A DNA stretch of 64,000 bases from CAZNKU01 sp045654805 (GCA_045654805.1 JAZOOD010000032.1:1-64000); one strand, 5' to 3'. Positions 52,248 through 61,575 are shown, numbered from the stretch's first letter. Made by a program: numbers and translations. The notes: generated by a model not told the origin, from the letters alone.

Positions 52248-52277
52248 AGTATAACATACATTGTATATAAATTTCAA
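52248..52277 (-). promoter_or_regulatory. Promoter of lepA-hemW
   Basis: TTGAAA (complement of 52272-52277), 18 bases, TATACT (complement of 52248-52253). It is divergent from the aroA promoter. Confidence 0.6.
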
Positions 52278-52285
52278 ACATTTTC

Positions 52286-52314
52286 TTGACTAAAAGTAAA
52301 ATTTTATATATACT
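52286..52314 (+). promoter_or_regulatory. Promoter of aroA
   Basis: TTGACT (52286-52291), 17 bases, TATACT (52309-52314), about 30 bases before the ATG. Confidence 0.75.
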
Positions 52315-52345
52315 AATCACATAAACTCAAAACAGAGGTGAAGCT

Positions 52346-53626
52346 ATGAAGAGCGTAACATTGACACCGTCTAAGCTTAACGGAAGGATACAAATACCCT
52401 CATCTAAATCCCTGTGCCATCGTGCTATTATATGTGCAGCATTGGCAAGAGGGAAATCAAAGCTTACAAATATATATGAATCTGATGATATACAGACGAC
52501 TTTAAATGCAGTAAAATCAATGGGTGCAGATGTGAAAAATCTTGGTAACGGCACATACACCATAGATGGCACAAATACATTCCAAAAAGAAGATTCTATA
52601 AAAATTGACTGCCGAGGATGCGGCAGTACCCTGAGATTTTTAATACCATTGGCATTTACTACTTCAACAGATGTGATTTTCACAGGACGTGAAAGACTGG
52701 CAAAGCGTTCATTGAAAACCTATACGGATATTTTTGATTCACTAAATGCGGAATATGTGGCAAGTAACAACCTTTCGTTACCAATAACCATAAAAAAAGG
52801 GGACTTAAGCGGTAATATTATCGAACTTGATGCAGATGTAAACAGCCAATTTTTGAGCGGACTTTTATTTGCACTTCCTCTTTTTCCGTATGATACGGAA
52901 ATACGTCTTTCGGCACCTTTCAATTCAAAGGGTTATCTGGATATGACAATAGATATTCTTGAAAAATTCGGAATAAAAATATTTAACCATAAATATATGC
53001 TTTTCCGCATACACGGTAACCAAAACTACAAACCGTTTAATTACCACGCAGAAGGTGATTTTTCACACGCGGCTTTCTACCTTGCGGCAGGTGCGTTGGG
53101 CAACTTTATTGTGTGTAACGGGCTTAATATGGAAACAAAACAAACCGATAAAAACATAATAAATATAATAGAAAAAATGAATGGCAAAATAGTAATTGAA
53201 AATAGTGCAATCGCCGCGGTTCCGACTCTTCTAAAGGGTGCGGAAATTAATATTTCACAAAACCCCGACCTTTTGCCTTCCATATGTGTTATGGCTACAT
53301 TTGCACAGGGTGAAACTATAATCACAGGTATTGAATGTGACCGGGAAAGAGCAGTTAATGTAGCAAACCAGTTAAATTCAATAGGTGCTACTATAATTGA
53401 ACAACCCAATCGCCTTATTATAGAAGGGTCAAACACAATATCGGGCGGTACAGCAAATACCTGCAACGACCACCGCATAGCTATGGCACTTGCAATAGCA
53501 AGTACCTGTTGCGAAAGTCTGGTATCAGTAGAAGACAGCGAAACAATAAATAAATCATATCCGCAATTTTGGGACCACTTTAATTCATTAGGCGGAATAA
53601 CTGAAGAATGGATTATGAATAAATAA
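52346..53626 (+). CDS. aroA: EPSP synthase (3-phosphoshikimate 1-carboxyvinyltransferase)
   Basis: 426 residues; sixth step of the shikimate pathway. Motifs: PSSKSLCHRAIICAA (PEP and shikimate-phosphate contacts), DCRGCGSTLRFLIPLA, VNSQFLSGLLFALPL and NDHRIAMALAIASTC. The segment usually reading LRxKESDR appears as GIECDRERAVNVA, a mild deviation in which Lys is lost and the Asp-Arg kept. The GCGST loop has Gly-Cys-Gly in place of the Gly-Asn-Ala-Gly of plant-type (class I) enzymes, so it belongs to a divergent class. It stands alone, without other aro genes nearby. Confidence 0.93.
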   Translation: MKSVTLTPSKLNGRIQIPSSKSLCHRAIICAALARGKSKLTNIYESDDIQTTLNAVKSMGADVKNLGNGTYTIDGTNTFQKEDSIKIDCRGCGSTLRFLIPLAFTTSTDVIFTGRERLAKRSLKTYTDIFDSLNAEYVASNNLSLPITIKKGDLSGNIIELDADVNSQFLSGLLFALPLFPYDTEIRLSAPFNSKGYLDMTIDILEKFGIKIFNHKYMLFRIHGNQNYKPFNYHAEGDFSHAAFYLAAGALGNFIVCNGLNMETKQTDKNIINIIEKMNGKIVIENSAIAAVPTLLKGAEINISQNPDLLPSICVMATFAQGETIITGIECDRERAVNVANQLNSIGATIIEQPNRLIIEGSNTISGGTANTCNDHRIAMALAIASTCCESLVSVEDSETINKSYPQFWDHFNSLGGITEEWIMNK

Positions 53627-53651
53627 AGCACAAGGAAAATTCCCTTGTGCT
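53627..53651. terminator. Terminator between aroA and the parvulin gene
   Basis: AGCACAAGG/CCTTGTGCT stem followed by TATTTCTTT on plus; it may serve the convergent parvulin gene as well. Confidence 0.8.
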
Positions 53652-53667
53652 TATTTCTTTATATAAT

Positions 53668-54411
53668 TTAGAACCTGTCAACAGGATACAAAATCTGCAA
53701 CTGGTTAAGCTTACTTCTGTATGCTTCCTGCTGTTTTTCTTGAAGCAGGCTACCCTTCAACTGGTCTTTGATTGCATCAAATTCCATAGGCTTTGCTTCC
53801 GATTTTGAATTTAATTTTATCAAGTGATAACCAAACTGTGTTTTAACAGGACCTTTTACTTCCCCAACTTCCATAGAAAAACTTGCTTCATCAAATTCAG
53901 GTACCATCTGTCCCCTTGTGAATTCACCAAGGTTACCGCCGTTTTCACTTGACGGACAAGAACTTTCTGCACGTGCAGCATCTTCAAAGGAGATTTCCTT
54001 GTTGTTAATTTTTTCAAGCAATTCCTTTGCCTTTTCCTCGCTGTCTACTAAAATGTGGCTTGCACCTACTTTTTCATCTTCTATAAACTGCTCCTTGTTC
54101 TTTTCGTAATATTCCTTAACTTCATCATCTTTTACGTCAATCTTTTCCATAGTCTTTTTCATAACGAAGTTAACAAGCAAGTCGTTTTTAACCATTTCAA
54201 GCTCTTTTTTAAATTCAGGGTCATATTCAAAAAGATTTTTCTGTGCATCCAATAGCAAAAGCTTTTTGCTTATAAGCTGCTCCAAAACCATTTTTCTGCC
54301 CTGTTCGTTGTTCATATTCTGACCATGTTGTGCAAAAGCAGCAACCATAGCCTCTACATCAGATTCTCTAATTGCAACACCGTTTACTGTTGCCAAAACT
54401 TTTGAATTCAT
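53668..54411 (-). CDS. Parvulin-type peptidyl-prolyl isomerase without signal peptide
   Basis: 247 residues. The N-terminal ~100 residues are a SurA/PrsA-like helical chaperone segment, followed by the PpiC domain: VGASHILVDSEEKAKELL, SSENGGNLGEFTRGQMVPEFDEASFSM, and VKTQFGYHLIKL. Unlike PrsA it starts MNSKVLATVNG with no signal peptide or lipobox, so it should be cytoplasmic. The ribosome site is weak: AGAAAGG lies 17 bases before the ATG, and a start-stop triplet set ATG-GAT-TAA sits between them. It has its own promoter. Confidence 0.88.
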   Translation of the reverse strand: MNSKVLATVNGVAIRESDVEAMVAAFAQHGQNMNNEQGRKMVLEQLISKKLLLLDAQKNLFEYDPEFKKELEMVKNDLLVNFVMKKTMEKIDVKDDEVKEYYEKNKEQFIEDEKVGASHILVDSEEKAKELLEKINNKEISFEDAARAESSCPSSENGGNLGEFTRGQMVPEFDEASFSMEVGEVKGPVKTQFGYHLIKLNSKSEAKPMEFDAIKDQLKGSLLQEKQQEAYRSKLNQLQILYPVDRF

Positions 54412-54463
54412 AATTTAATCCATAGCCTTTCTGTCTTTACAGACCTTATATTTAATTTGGTAT

Positions 54464-54492
54464 ATTCTAACATATTTTAAAACATATTACAA
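54464..54492 (-). promoter_or_regulatory. Promoter of the parvulin gene
   Basis: TTGTAA (complement of 54487-54492), 17 bases, TAGAAT (complement of 54464-54469). Confidence 0.6.
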
Positions 54493-54509
54493 GCCATTTT
54501 ACAAAAAAT

Positions 54510-56333
54510 TTACTTTATCTTCAACGTACGCATTGCGTTTAGAATGGCAATTACGGAAACACCAACGTCAGCAAATACAGCCTCCCACATTGTGGCGATA
54601 CCTAATGTCCCTAATGATAGTACGGCAAATTTTATACCAAGTGCAAAAACGATATTTTGAATAACAATTTTCTTGGTTTTTGACGCAATGTTAATAGCCT
54701 GTATAAGCTTTGAAGGATTATCGTCCATAATAATCACATCTGCGGCCTCCATGGCTGCATCAGCTCCAAGACCTCCCATAGCTATACCCACATCTGCCCT
54801 TGCAAGTACAGGTGCATCATTTATGCCATCACCCATAAATGCCAGCTTGCTTTTACCACTAATAAGCTTTTCAATACAATACACCTTATCAGAGGGCATA
54901 AGCTCTGCATAATATTCATCTATACCCAAATTTTCTGCAACATTTTTTGCAACAATATCTTTGTCCCCTGTAAACATAACTGTTTTTTCTATTCCTATTT
55001 CTTTAAGTAGCTTTACTATCCTTAGTGCATCTTCTTTTACTTCATCGGCTACCTCTATATAACCTGCGTATTCGCCCTCAACAGACACATACACAACAGT
55101 TCCCGTGTAATTATGCTCGTGTAGTTTTATGCCAAGGCTATTCATAAGCTTAATATTGCCTGCATATACCTGCTTGCCCTCCACAATCGATCTAACACCA
55201 TATCCGCTTAATTCCTCTACACTTTCAACCATACAATTACCCTTATACGCTTTTTTTAATGATATAGCAATAGGGTGATTGGAATATTTTTCTGCAGAAG
55301 CAGCATATTTTAACAATTCCCCCTCTGTCATCCCCTGTGGACATATATCTTTTATATAAAAATTACCCTTTGTAAGAGTTCCGGTCTTGTCAAAAACTAC
55401 TGTTTTTACGTCGGCTAAAATCTCAATATAACTCGACCCCTTAACCAATATACCCCGCTTTGATGCCGCACCTATACCACCAAAAAATGATAATGGTACA
55501 GATATAACCAATGCACAAGGGCAAGATACAACAAGAAAAATCAGTGCTCTGCCCAACCACTCTGACCAATTGCCGAAAATAATTGATGGAACTACTGCCA
55601 AAAGGATTGCACATATAACTACAATAGGAGTATAATATCTTGAAAAACGTGTTATAATGCTTTCCGTTTTTGCTTTGCTTAGTGCGGAATTTTCCACCAA
55701 TTCCATAATTTTTGAAGCTGTAGAATTTTCAAAATCACATACTGTCTGTATCCTCAAAACACCATTTATATTGATATATCCGCTTGAAACTGAATCCCCC
55801 ACACATATATCCTTAGGTAGTGATTCACCCGTCAATGCAGAGGTGTCAAGTGTGCTTTCACCTTCTATAACAATGCCATCTATGGCTATCTTTTCACCGG
55901 GCTTTACCAATATAATCTCACCTATTGATATTTCCTCCGGCATAACTTCCAAAACCTCACCGTCACGTTCCACGTTTGCCAAATCCGGATTCAAGTCCAT
56001 AAGATTGGAAATTGATTTTCTGCTCTTTCCCACGGCTATGGACTCAAACATATCCCCAACCTGGTAAAACACCATTACAAATACTGCCTCAGGATATTCA
56101 CCAATTATCAAAGCACCGATTGTAGCTATTGACATCAAAAAATTTTCATCAAACATCTGTCCTCTGAATATATTTTTTAAAGCTTTCCAAAGTACATCAT
56201 ACCCTGCTATAAAGTACGGCACAAGGTACAAAAATAGTTTATATATGTTATCTTTTTCGAACAAACTTACAATAACAAAAAACAACATCGCAACTATAAT
56301 GCGTATCAGCTTTATTTTATGTTTTTTCTGCAT
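54510..56333 (-). CDS. Heavy-metal P1B-type ATPase, zinc/cadmium-like
   Basis: 607 residues, metal-exporting P-type ATPase. The transmembrane metal site is SCPCALVISVPLSFFGG (CPC), matching the ZntA/CadA subgroup rather than CopA. The phosphorylation loop is VFDKTGTLTKG, the TGES loop is ALTGESLPKD, and the hinge is GDGINDAPVLARADVG. It has no N-terminal metal-binding domain. That domain is encoded separately just upstream, and a CadC-like ArsR repressor precedes it, so this is a cad/zia-type resistance operon. The metal is inferred from the CPC context and regulator. Confidence 0.9.
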   Translation of the reverse strand: MQKKHKIKLIRIIVAMLFFVIVSLFEKDNIYKLFLYLVPYFIAGYDVLWKALKNIFRGQMFDENFLMSIATIGALIIGEYPEAVFVMVFYQVGDMFESIAVGKSRKSISNLMDLNPDLANVERDGEVLEVMPEEISIGEIILVKPGEKIAIDGIVIEGESTLDTSALTGESLPKDICVGDSVSSGYININGVLRIQTVCDFENSTASKIMELVENSALSKAKTESIITRFSRYYTPIVVICAILLAVVPSIIFGNWSEWLGRALIFLVVSCPCALVISVPLSFFGGIGAASKRGILVKGSSYIEILADVKTVVFDKTGTLTKGNFYIKDICPQGMTEGELLKYAASAEKYSNHPIAISLKKAYKGNCMVESVEELSGYGVRSIVEGKQVYAGNIKLMNSLGIKLHEHNYTGTVVYVSVEGEYAGYIEVADEVKEDALRIVKLLKEIGIEKTVMFTGDKDIVAKNVAENLGIDEYYAELMPSDKVYCIEKLISGKSKLAFMGDGINDAPVLARADVGIAMGGLGADAAMEAADVIIMDDNPSKLIQAINIASKTKKIVIQNIVFALGIKFAVLSLGTLGIATMWEAVFADVGVSVIAILNAMRTLKIK

Positions 56334-56343
56334 ATATGTAACC

Positions 56344-56562
56344 CTACCTTACTATTTCACAGTTTGAATCAACTTTCCTCACAGCTTTTTGTGCCTGATC
56401 CATAATTTTGTCAAATTTTTCATCATCAGCATCTATAATCATTTTTTGCGCCATAAAGTTTACTGATACGGAATTAACTCCTTCTAGCTTGCTGATTGCC
56501 TGCTCCATACGGTCTGCACAATGTGCACAGTCTAAATTATTCATTTTAAATATCTTTTTCAT
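56344..56562 (-). CDS. Stand-alone heavy-metal-associated (HMA) domain protein
   Basis: 72 residues, ferredoxin-like HMA fold. The metal site is NLDCAHCADRME (DCxxCA, as in CadA-type N-terminal domains, rather than MxCxxC of CopZ). It is encoded 10 bases before the ATPase and probably delivers Zn or Cd to it, replacing the fused domain of typical CadA. It follows the ArsR gene by 11 bases. AATAGTTATG-type spacing gives only a modest ribosome site (GGGGGAA). Confidence 0.88.
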   Translation of the reverse strand: MKKIFKMNNLDCAHCADRMEQAISKLEGVNSVSVNFMAQKMIIDADDEKFDKIMDQAQKAVRKVDSNCEIVR

Positions 56563-56573
56563 AACTATTCCCC

Positions 56574-56930
56574 CTATTCATTTATATGCTCAATACCGTT
56601 ATCAAGTATCTTTTTAATATGGTCGTCGGAAAGGGAATAAAACACAGACTTTCCCTCTTTACGAAATTTCACAAGTCTTGCCTGTTTCAAAATTCTCAAC
56701 TGATGAGATATAGCTGACACAGTCATATTAAGCACCTGCGCAATATCACATACACACATTTCCGACTCAAACAAAACATACAATATTTTTATTCTGGTGC
56801 TGTCACCAAATATTTTAAAAAACTCTGCCAAATCAAAAAGTTCCTCCGTAAGAGGCATAGTCTCCTCAACCTTTTTAACCAAATCCTTGTGAATATGCAT
56901 ATATTCACAGCTTGGTGCAACATTCCCCAT
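56574..56930 (-). CDS. ArsR/SmtB-family metal-responsive repressor (CadC-like)
   Basis: 118 residues. Winged helix with the alpha3 metal motif ESEMCVCDIAQVL (CVC, as in CadC and ArsR), recognition helix NMTVSAISHQLRILKQARLV and wing FRKEGKSVFYSL. An N-terminal Cys (APSCEYMHIH) and C-terminal Asp/His (DDHIKKILDNGIEHINE) could complete CadC-type alpha3N and SmtB-type alpha5 sites. The start was set at the ATG 9 bases after GGAG; an upstream TTG lies in the operator. It likely represses its own operon until Cd, Zn or Pb binds. Confidence 0.88.
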   Translation of the reverse strand: MGNVAPSCEYMHIHKDLVKKVEETMPLTEELFDLAEFFKIFGDSTRIKILYVLFESEMCVCDIAQVLNMTVSAISHQLRILKQARLVKFRKEGKSVFYSLSDDHIKKILDNGIEHINE

Positions 56931-56951
56931 ATGCTCACTCTCCGTCTCTTT

Positions 56952-56971
56952 ATTTGAACGCTTGTTCAAAT
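56952..56971. promoter_or_regulatory. ArsR/CadC-type operator
   Basis: ATTTGAAC-GCTT-GTTCAAAT, a perfect 8-bp inverted repeat with a 4-base centre, just downstream of the -10 box of the metal operon. It matches the TGAAC-N4-GTTCA core of ArsR/SmtB operators. Confidence 0.85.
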
Positions 56972-56974
56972 GTT

Positions 56975-57003
56975 ATTATAAATCTTATTATAAACTTTGT
57001 CAA
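56975..57003 (-). promoter_or_regulatory. Promoter of the metal-resistance operon
   Basis: TTGACA (complement of 56998-57003), 17 bases, TATAAT (complement of 56975-56980): a full consensus, tightly repressible by the adjoining operator. Between 57004 and 57186 I see no gene; short open frames there lack ribosome sites. Confidence 0.85.
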
Positions 57004-57186
57004 TATTTTTTGGTAAAATGCTTGTCTTATTTTCATTTACCTGTACTTTTAGGTGTAATGTGCATATTTAACTTGGCAACTTGCTAAAGCAATGTAGTTT
57101 TCAGTCGTTGACCTTAGTCATCGTAATTTTTTATTTTACACATAAAGTAATCAATGGTGTTTTACTTTTAGCTGCGATACAAAAAG

Positions 57187-57216
57187 AAAACCACAAGGCT
57201 TATACCTTGTGGTTTT
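57187..57216 (-). terminator. Terminator of carAB
   Basis: AAAACCACAAGG/CCTTGTGGTTTT stem with 6-nt loop, then TTCTTTTT on the minus strand, 10 bases after the carB stop. Confidence 0.88.
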
Positions 57217-57226
57217 CGACTTTTAT

Positions 57227-60200
57227 TTACTCATTATCAATTGTTGAAACTGTAATTGTAATTTCCTCAAGTACATCAAGCAGAACCCTTACAGTATCAA
57301 GTGCAGTAAACATTGTAATATTATTTTCAACCGCACACTGTCTGATTTTAGAGCCGTCATTTTCCTGATTAAATGAGTTTACATCTCTCGTGTTAATAAC
57401 ATAGTTAATATAACCCTTACGCATTGACTCAAGTATAACTTCATTATCCTCGCTAAGCTTAGGCAATATTCTTGTTTTAATATTATGCTTTTTAAGGAAG
57501 TTTGCAGTTCCCTCAGTGGCTTCAATATTAAAGCCAAGGTCATAGAATCTTTGCATTAACGGCAAGGCTTCTTCCTTATCCTTGTCGGCTATTGTAACAA
57601 ATACTGTACCATAGTTTGTAACATTCATACTTGCAGCCTGCAAAGCTTTGTACAACGCTCTTGTTAACTTTTTGTCATAACCGATAGCTTCACCTGTAGA
57701 CTTCATTTCAGGTGAAAGATAAGCGTCAAGACCTCTTAGTTTGTTGAATGAGAAGGCAGGTACTTTAACATACCATCTGTCCTTTTCCTTAGGATATTCC
57801 TCTGTAATCCCCTGTTCCTTAAGGCTCTTGCCAAGTATAATAAGTGTTGCAATATCTGCAAGGCTATAGCCTGTAGCCTTTGAGAGGAAAGGAACTGTTC
57901 TTGAAGAACGTGGGTTTACCTCGATTACAAACACGTTATCGTCTTTATCTACAATAAACTGAATGTTATAAAGACCCACAATACCTATACCTAGACCCAA
58001 CTTCTTTGTATAATCCAAAATTGTATCCTTAACCTTCTGACTTATTGAGAAGGTTGGGTATACGCTGATAGAGTCACCTGAATGTACGCCTGTGCGTTCA
58101 ACATGTTCCATAATACCAGGTACAAAAATATCTGTACCGTCGCATACTGCGTCTACTTCTACTTCCTTACCAACAATGTATTTATCTACCAATACAGGTC
58201 TGTCCTCATCAATTTCAACGGCAGTTTTAAGGTACTGACGAAGTGCCTTTTCATCTGCAACAATCTGCATTGCACGGCCGCCCAAAACATAACTTGGACG
58301 AACAAGTACAGGGTATCCGATATCTTTTGCAGCCTCTACACCGTCTTCAATATTTGTTACGGCTTTACCCTTTGGCTGTGGAATCTTAAGCTGTTCCATA
58401 ATCTTTTCAAAAGAATCACGGTTTTCAGCCTTATCAATGGCATCGCAATCTGTACCGATAATTTTAACACCGCGTTTCATCAAAGGTTCAGCAAGGTTAA
58501 TAGCAGTCTGCCCTCCAAGTGATGCAATAACACCGATAGGCTTTTCAAGCTCTACTATATTCATAACATCTTCCACTGTAAGAGGTTCAAAATACAATTT
58601 ATCACTTGTTGTATAGTCGGTCGATACTGTTTCAGGGTTGTTATTGATTATAATTGATTCATAGCCTGCGTCCTTAATTGTCTTTATAGCGTGAACTGTT
58701 GAGTAGTCAAATTCAACACCCTGTCCAATACGAATAGGCCCTGAACCTAAAACGATAATCTTCTTTTTATCACTTACAATAGATTCATTTTCATCCTCAT
58801 AGGTTGAATAGAAATATGGTGTATAGCCGTTAAATTCACCTGCGCAGGTGTCGATAGTCTTGTAAACAGGAAATATGTTGTTTGTCTTACGAAGATTATA
58901 TACATCATCCTCTGTAACATTCCACAGACGTGCAATATATTTGTCAGAAAAGCCCATCTTCTTAGCTTTTTTCATAATATCTATGTCGTTAGGGTTGGCA
59001 ACAAGCTGTTTTTCATAATCAACAATATTCTTAATTTTGTCAAGGAACAGCATATCTATTTGTGTAACGTCACAAATTCTGCTGTGGTCAACACCTAGCC
59101 ACATAAGCTCTGCAATAGCGTAGATACGGTCGTCTGTACCTTCGGAAATGTACCGCATAAGCTCGTCTATTGACATCTTATCGTTATCAAATTTAGACAT
59201 ATAAATATGAGATGTGCCTATTTCAAGTGAACGAATAGCCTTTAAGAAGCATTCCTCCAAAGTACGGCCGATACTCATAACCTCACCCGTAGCCTTCATC
59301 TGTGTGCCTAACTTGTTATTTGCATCAACAAACTTGTCAAATGGGAAACGAGGCATCTTTGCAACCACATAGTCAAGTGACGGTTCAAATGACGCAGGTG
59401 TGTTTGCAATCATAATTTCGTCCAGGGTCATACCCAAAGCAACCTTTGCTGTTACCCTTGCGATAGGGTACGCACTTGCCTTTGAAGCAAGGGCTGATGA
59501 ACGTGATACACGAGGGTTAACCTCGATAACAAAGTATGAGAAGGACTGTGGGTCCAATGCAAACTGTACGTTACAACCGCCCTCAATTTTAAGCGCCTTG
59601 ATGATTCTTAAAGCAGAATCACTTAGCATATGATATTCCTTACTTGTCAAAGTCTGCGCAGGAGCAACAACAATGGAGTCACCTGTGTGGATACCTACAG
59701 GGTCCACATTTTCCATACTGCAGATTGTAATTGCAGTATCCTTGCTGTCACGCATTACTTCAAACTCAATTTCCTTATAGCCTTTAATACTCTTTTCAAC
59801 CAAAACCTGATGAACAGGTGAAAGCTTAAGAGCATTTTTCATAATTTCACGAAGTTCTGCCTCGTTATCGGCAAAACCGCCGCCTGTACCGCCCAATGTA
59901 AACGCAGGACGAAGTACAACTGGGTAGCCGATTTCTTCAGCAGCCTTTACACCTTCTTCCATAGAATGTGTAATAATGGAAGGCAAAACGGGTTCTCCCA
60001 ATTCTTCACAAAGTTCTTTGAAAAGCTCACGGTCTTCCGCACGCTCGATACTTTCAACATCAGTACCCAAAAGTTCTACCTGACATTCGTGCAAAATACC
60101 CTTTTTAGAAAGCTGCATTGCAAGGTTAAGTCCTGTCTGACCGCCGATGCCCGGTACGATAGCGTCAGGTCTTTCATATCTTATAATTTTAGCAACATAT

Positions 60201-60415
60201 TCCAAAGTCAAAGGTTCCATATAAACTTTATCTGCAATAGTTGTATCTGTCATAATTGTAGCAGGGTTAGAATTAGCCAATATAACCTCGTATCCCTCTT
60301 CCTTAAGGGCAAGGCAAGCCTGTGTACCTGCATAGTCAAATTCCGCCGCCTGACCGATAACGATAGGACCGGAACCTATAACCAGTACTTTTTTTATATC
60401 CGTTCTCTTTGGCAT
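57227..60415 (-). CDS. carB: Carbamoyl-phosphate synthase large subunit
   Basis: 1062 residues. Makes carbamoyl phosphate from bicarbonate, ammonia and two ATP for pyrimidine and arginine synthesis. Two homologous ATP-grasp halves: IGSGPIVIGQAAEFDYAGTQ near the start and LGSGPIRIGQGVEFDYSTVH near residue 555, each followed by glycine-rich ATP loops (RPAFTLGGTGGG; RPSYVLGGRAM) and a metal-site VNPRxSRSS/T. The C-terminal ~130 residues are the allosteric MGS domain. It follows carA by one base. The large subunit looks fully competent, and isolated large subunits can use free ammonia. Confidence 0.97.
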   Translation of the reverse strand: MPKRTDIKKVLVIGSGPIVIGQAAEFDYAGTQACLALKEEGYEVILANSNPATIMTDTTIADKVYMEPLTLEYVAKIIRYERPDAIVPGIGGQTGLNLAMQLSKKGILHECQVELLGTDVESIERAEDRELFKELCEELGEPVLPSIITHSMEEGVKAAEEIGYPVVLRPAFTLGGTGGGFADNEAELREIMKNALKLSPVHQVLVEKSIKGYKEIEFEVMRDSKDTAITICSMENVDPVGIHTGDSIVVAPAQTLTSKEYHMLSDSALRIIKALKIEGGCNVQFALDPQSFSYFVIEVNPRVSRSSALASKASAYPIARVTAKVALGMTLDEIMIANTPASFEPSLDYVVAKMPRFPFDKFVDANNKLGTQMKATGEVMSIGRTLEECFLKAIRSLEIGTSHIYMSKFDNDKMSIDELMRYISEGTDDRIYAIAELMWLGVDHSRICDVTQIDMLFLDKIKNIVDYEKQLVANPNDIDIMKKAKKMGFSDKYIARLWNVTEDDVYNLRKTNNIFPVYKTIDTCAGEFNGYTPYFYSTYEDENESIVSDKKKIIVLGSGPIRIGQGVEFDYSTVHAIKTIKDAGYESIIINNNPETVSTDYTTSDKLYFEPLTVEDVMNIVELEKPIGVIASLGGQTAINLAEPLMKRGVKIIGTDCDAIDKAENRDSFEKIMEQLKIPQPKGKAVTNIEDGVEAAKDIGYPVLVRPSYVLGGRAMQIVADEKALRQYLKTAVEIDEDRPVLVDKYIVGKEVEVDAVCDGTDIFVPGIMEHVERTGVHSGDSISVYPTFSISQKVKDTILDYTKKLGLGIGIVGLYNIQFIVDKDDNVFVIEVNPRSSRTVPFLSKATGYSLADIATLIILGKSLKEQGITEEYPKEKDRWYVKVPAFSFNKLRGLDAYLSPEMKSTGEAIGYDKKLTRALYKALQAASMNVTNYGTVFVTIADKDKEEALPLMQRFYDLGFNIEATEGTANFLKKHNIKTRILPKLSEDNEVILESMRKGYINYVINTRDVNSFNQENDGSKIRQCAVENNITMFTALDTVRVLLDVLEEITITVSTIDNE

Positions 60416-60416
60416 A

Positions 60417-61505
60417 TTACTTTCCCTCCTTAAGAATACTTATAAACATATCAAAGAAGCATGGCTTTTTATTAGGACCCGGCTCCGTTCCAGGCTGATA
60501 CTGTACTCCATAAACCCTATCCTTTTCGCAAGCAATACCCTCTACTGTATTATCAAGCAGGTTAATATGAGTAACTTCAAGGTCTGTTCCATTTACACTG
60601 TCTGCATCTACTGCATAACTGTGATTTTGTACAACAATTTCCACACTGTCATCTTTAAGACATTTAACGGGATGGTTAGCACCACGATGACCAAATTTAA
60701 GCTTGTATGTTTTAGCACCGTATGCCATACCTATAAGACCTGCACCGATACAAACACCAAATATTGGCATTTTGCCTTTAAGGTTCTTAATAAGCTCAAC
60801 AACAGCAGGAACATCCTCTGGATTACCTGGACCATTGGAAATAAATATACCATCAGGCTTCATAAATTCAATTTCCTCAGCAGTAGTGTTGTAAGGAACT
60901 ATTGTAACATTACATCCTCTGGCATTAAGTGCACGAATAAAGCTGTTTTTAATACCACAATCCACCGCAATAACGTCAAACTTGTGATTGGATGTTCTTG
61001 AATACCATTTCTTTTTGCAGCTCACCTTTGAAACAGCATCACTACTTATCTGTGTTTCAGTCAATATTTTCATAGCCTCATCGTGTGGAGTATCAATGTC
61101 GGTAATAAGCACCTTCATAGTCCCCTTATCACGAATACATCTTGTAAGCTTTCTTGTATCAATACCGTATATGCCCGGAATATTGTTATCTTCCATAAGT
61201 TCTCCCAAAGTTTTTGTGTACCTGAAATTACTCGGCATATCGTTATAATCACGAACAATAAGCCCACCTATAGTAGGAACCTTTGTTTCATAATCTTCAT
61301 CATTAATACCATAATTACCAATCAGCGGATACGTCATAACAACCATCTGATATGTGTATGAAGGGTCGGAAATAATTTCCTGATACCCAACCATAGATGT
61401 GTTTATAACAAGCTCACATACCGACTGACATTTTGCACCAAAGCTGAAACCACAGTATTCAGTTCCGTCTTCTAAAACTATCTTTACATCTTCTTTTGTA
61501 GTCAT
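60417..61505 (-). CDS. carA: Carbamoyl-phosphate synthase small subunit with degenerate glutaminase triad
   Basis: 362 residues, normal length. The N-terminal CarA domain is typical (LEDGTEYCGFSFG; TSMVGYQEIISDPSYTYQ). The class I glutaminase domain keeps the nucleophile Cys in FGVCIGAGLIG, but the usual GHQ after it is GAG. At the C-terminus the family's QxHPEASPGP reads VQYQPGTEPGP, so the catalytic His is Gln and the catalytic Glu is Gly. DNA reading at 60470-60510 is unambiguous. HisH in the same window keeps its triad. I infer that glutamine hydrolysis is lost or very weak and that the synthase uses free ammonia, with CarA kept as a structural partner. Confidence 0.92.
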   Translation of the reverse strand: MTTKEDVKIVLEDGTEYCGFSFGAKCQSVCELVINTSMVGYQEIISDPSYTYQMVVMTYPLIGNYGINDEDYETKVPTIGGLIVRDYNDMPSNFRYTKTLGELMEDNNIPGIYGIDTRKLTRCIRDKGTMKVLITDIDTPHDEAMKILTETQISSDAVSKVSCKKKWYSRTSNHKFDVIAVDCGIKNSFIRALNARGCNVTIVPYNTTAEEIEFMKPDGIFISNGPGNPEDVPAVVELIKNLKGKMPIFGVCIGAGLIGMAYGAKTYKLKFGHRGANHPVKCLKDDSVEIVVQNHSYAVDADSVNGTDLEVTHINLLDNTVEGIACEKDRVYGVQYQPGTEPGPNKKPCFFDMFISILKEGK

Positions 61506-61575
61506 ATTATTCTCCTCTGCATATTTTATGTATAAATATGCACAAATTATAAAAAACCTGCATATCCTTCATATT

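Noticed and set aside
57004..57226. Small plus-strand gene starting at 57081
   Set aside because: No ribosome site; the frame runs through the carB terminator and into carB on the opposite strand.
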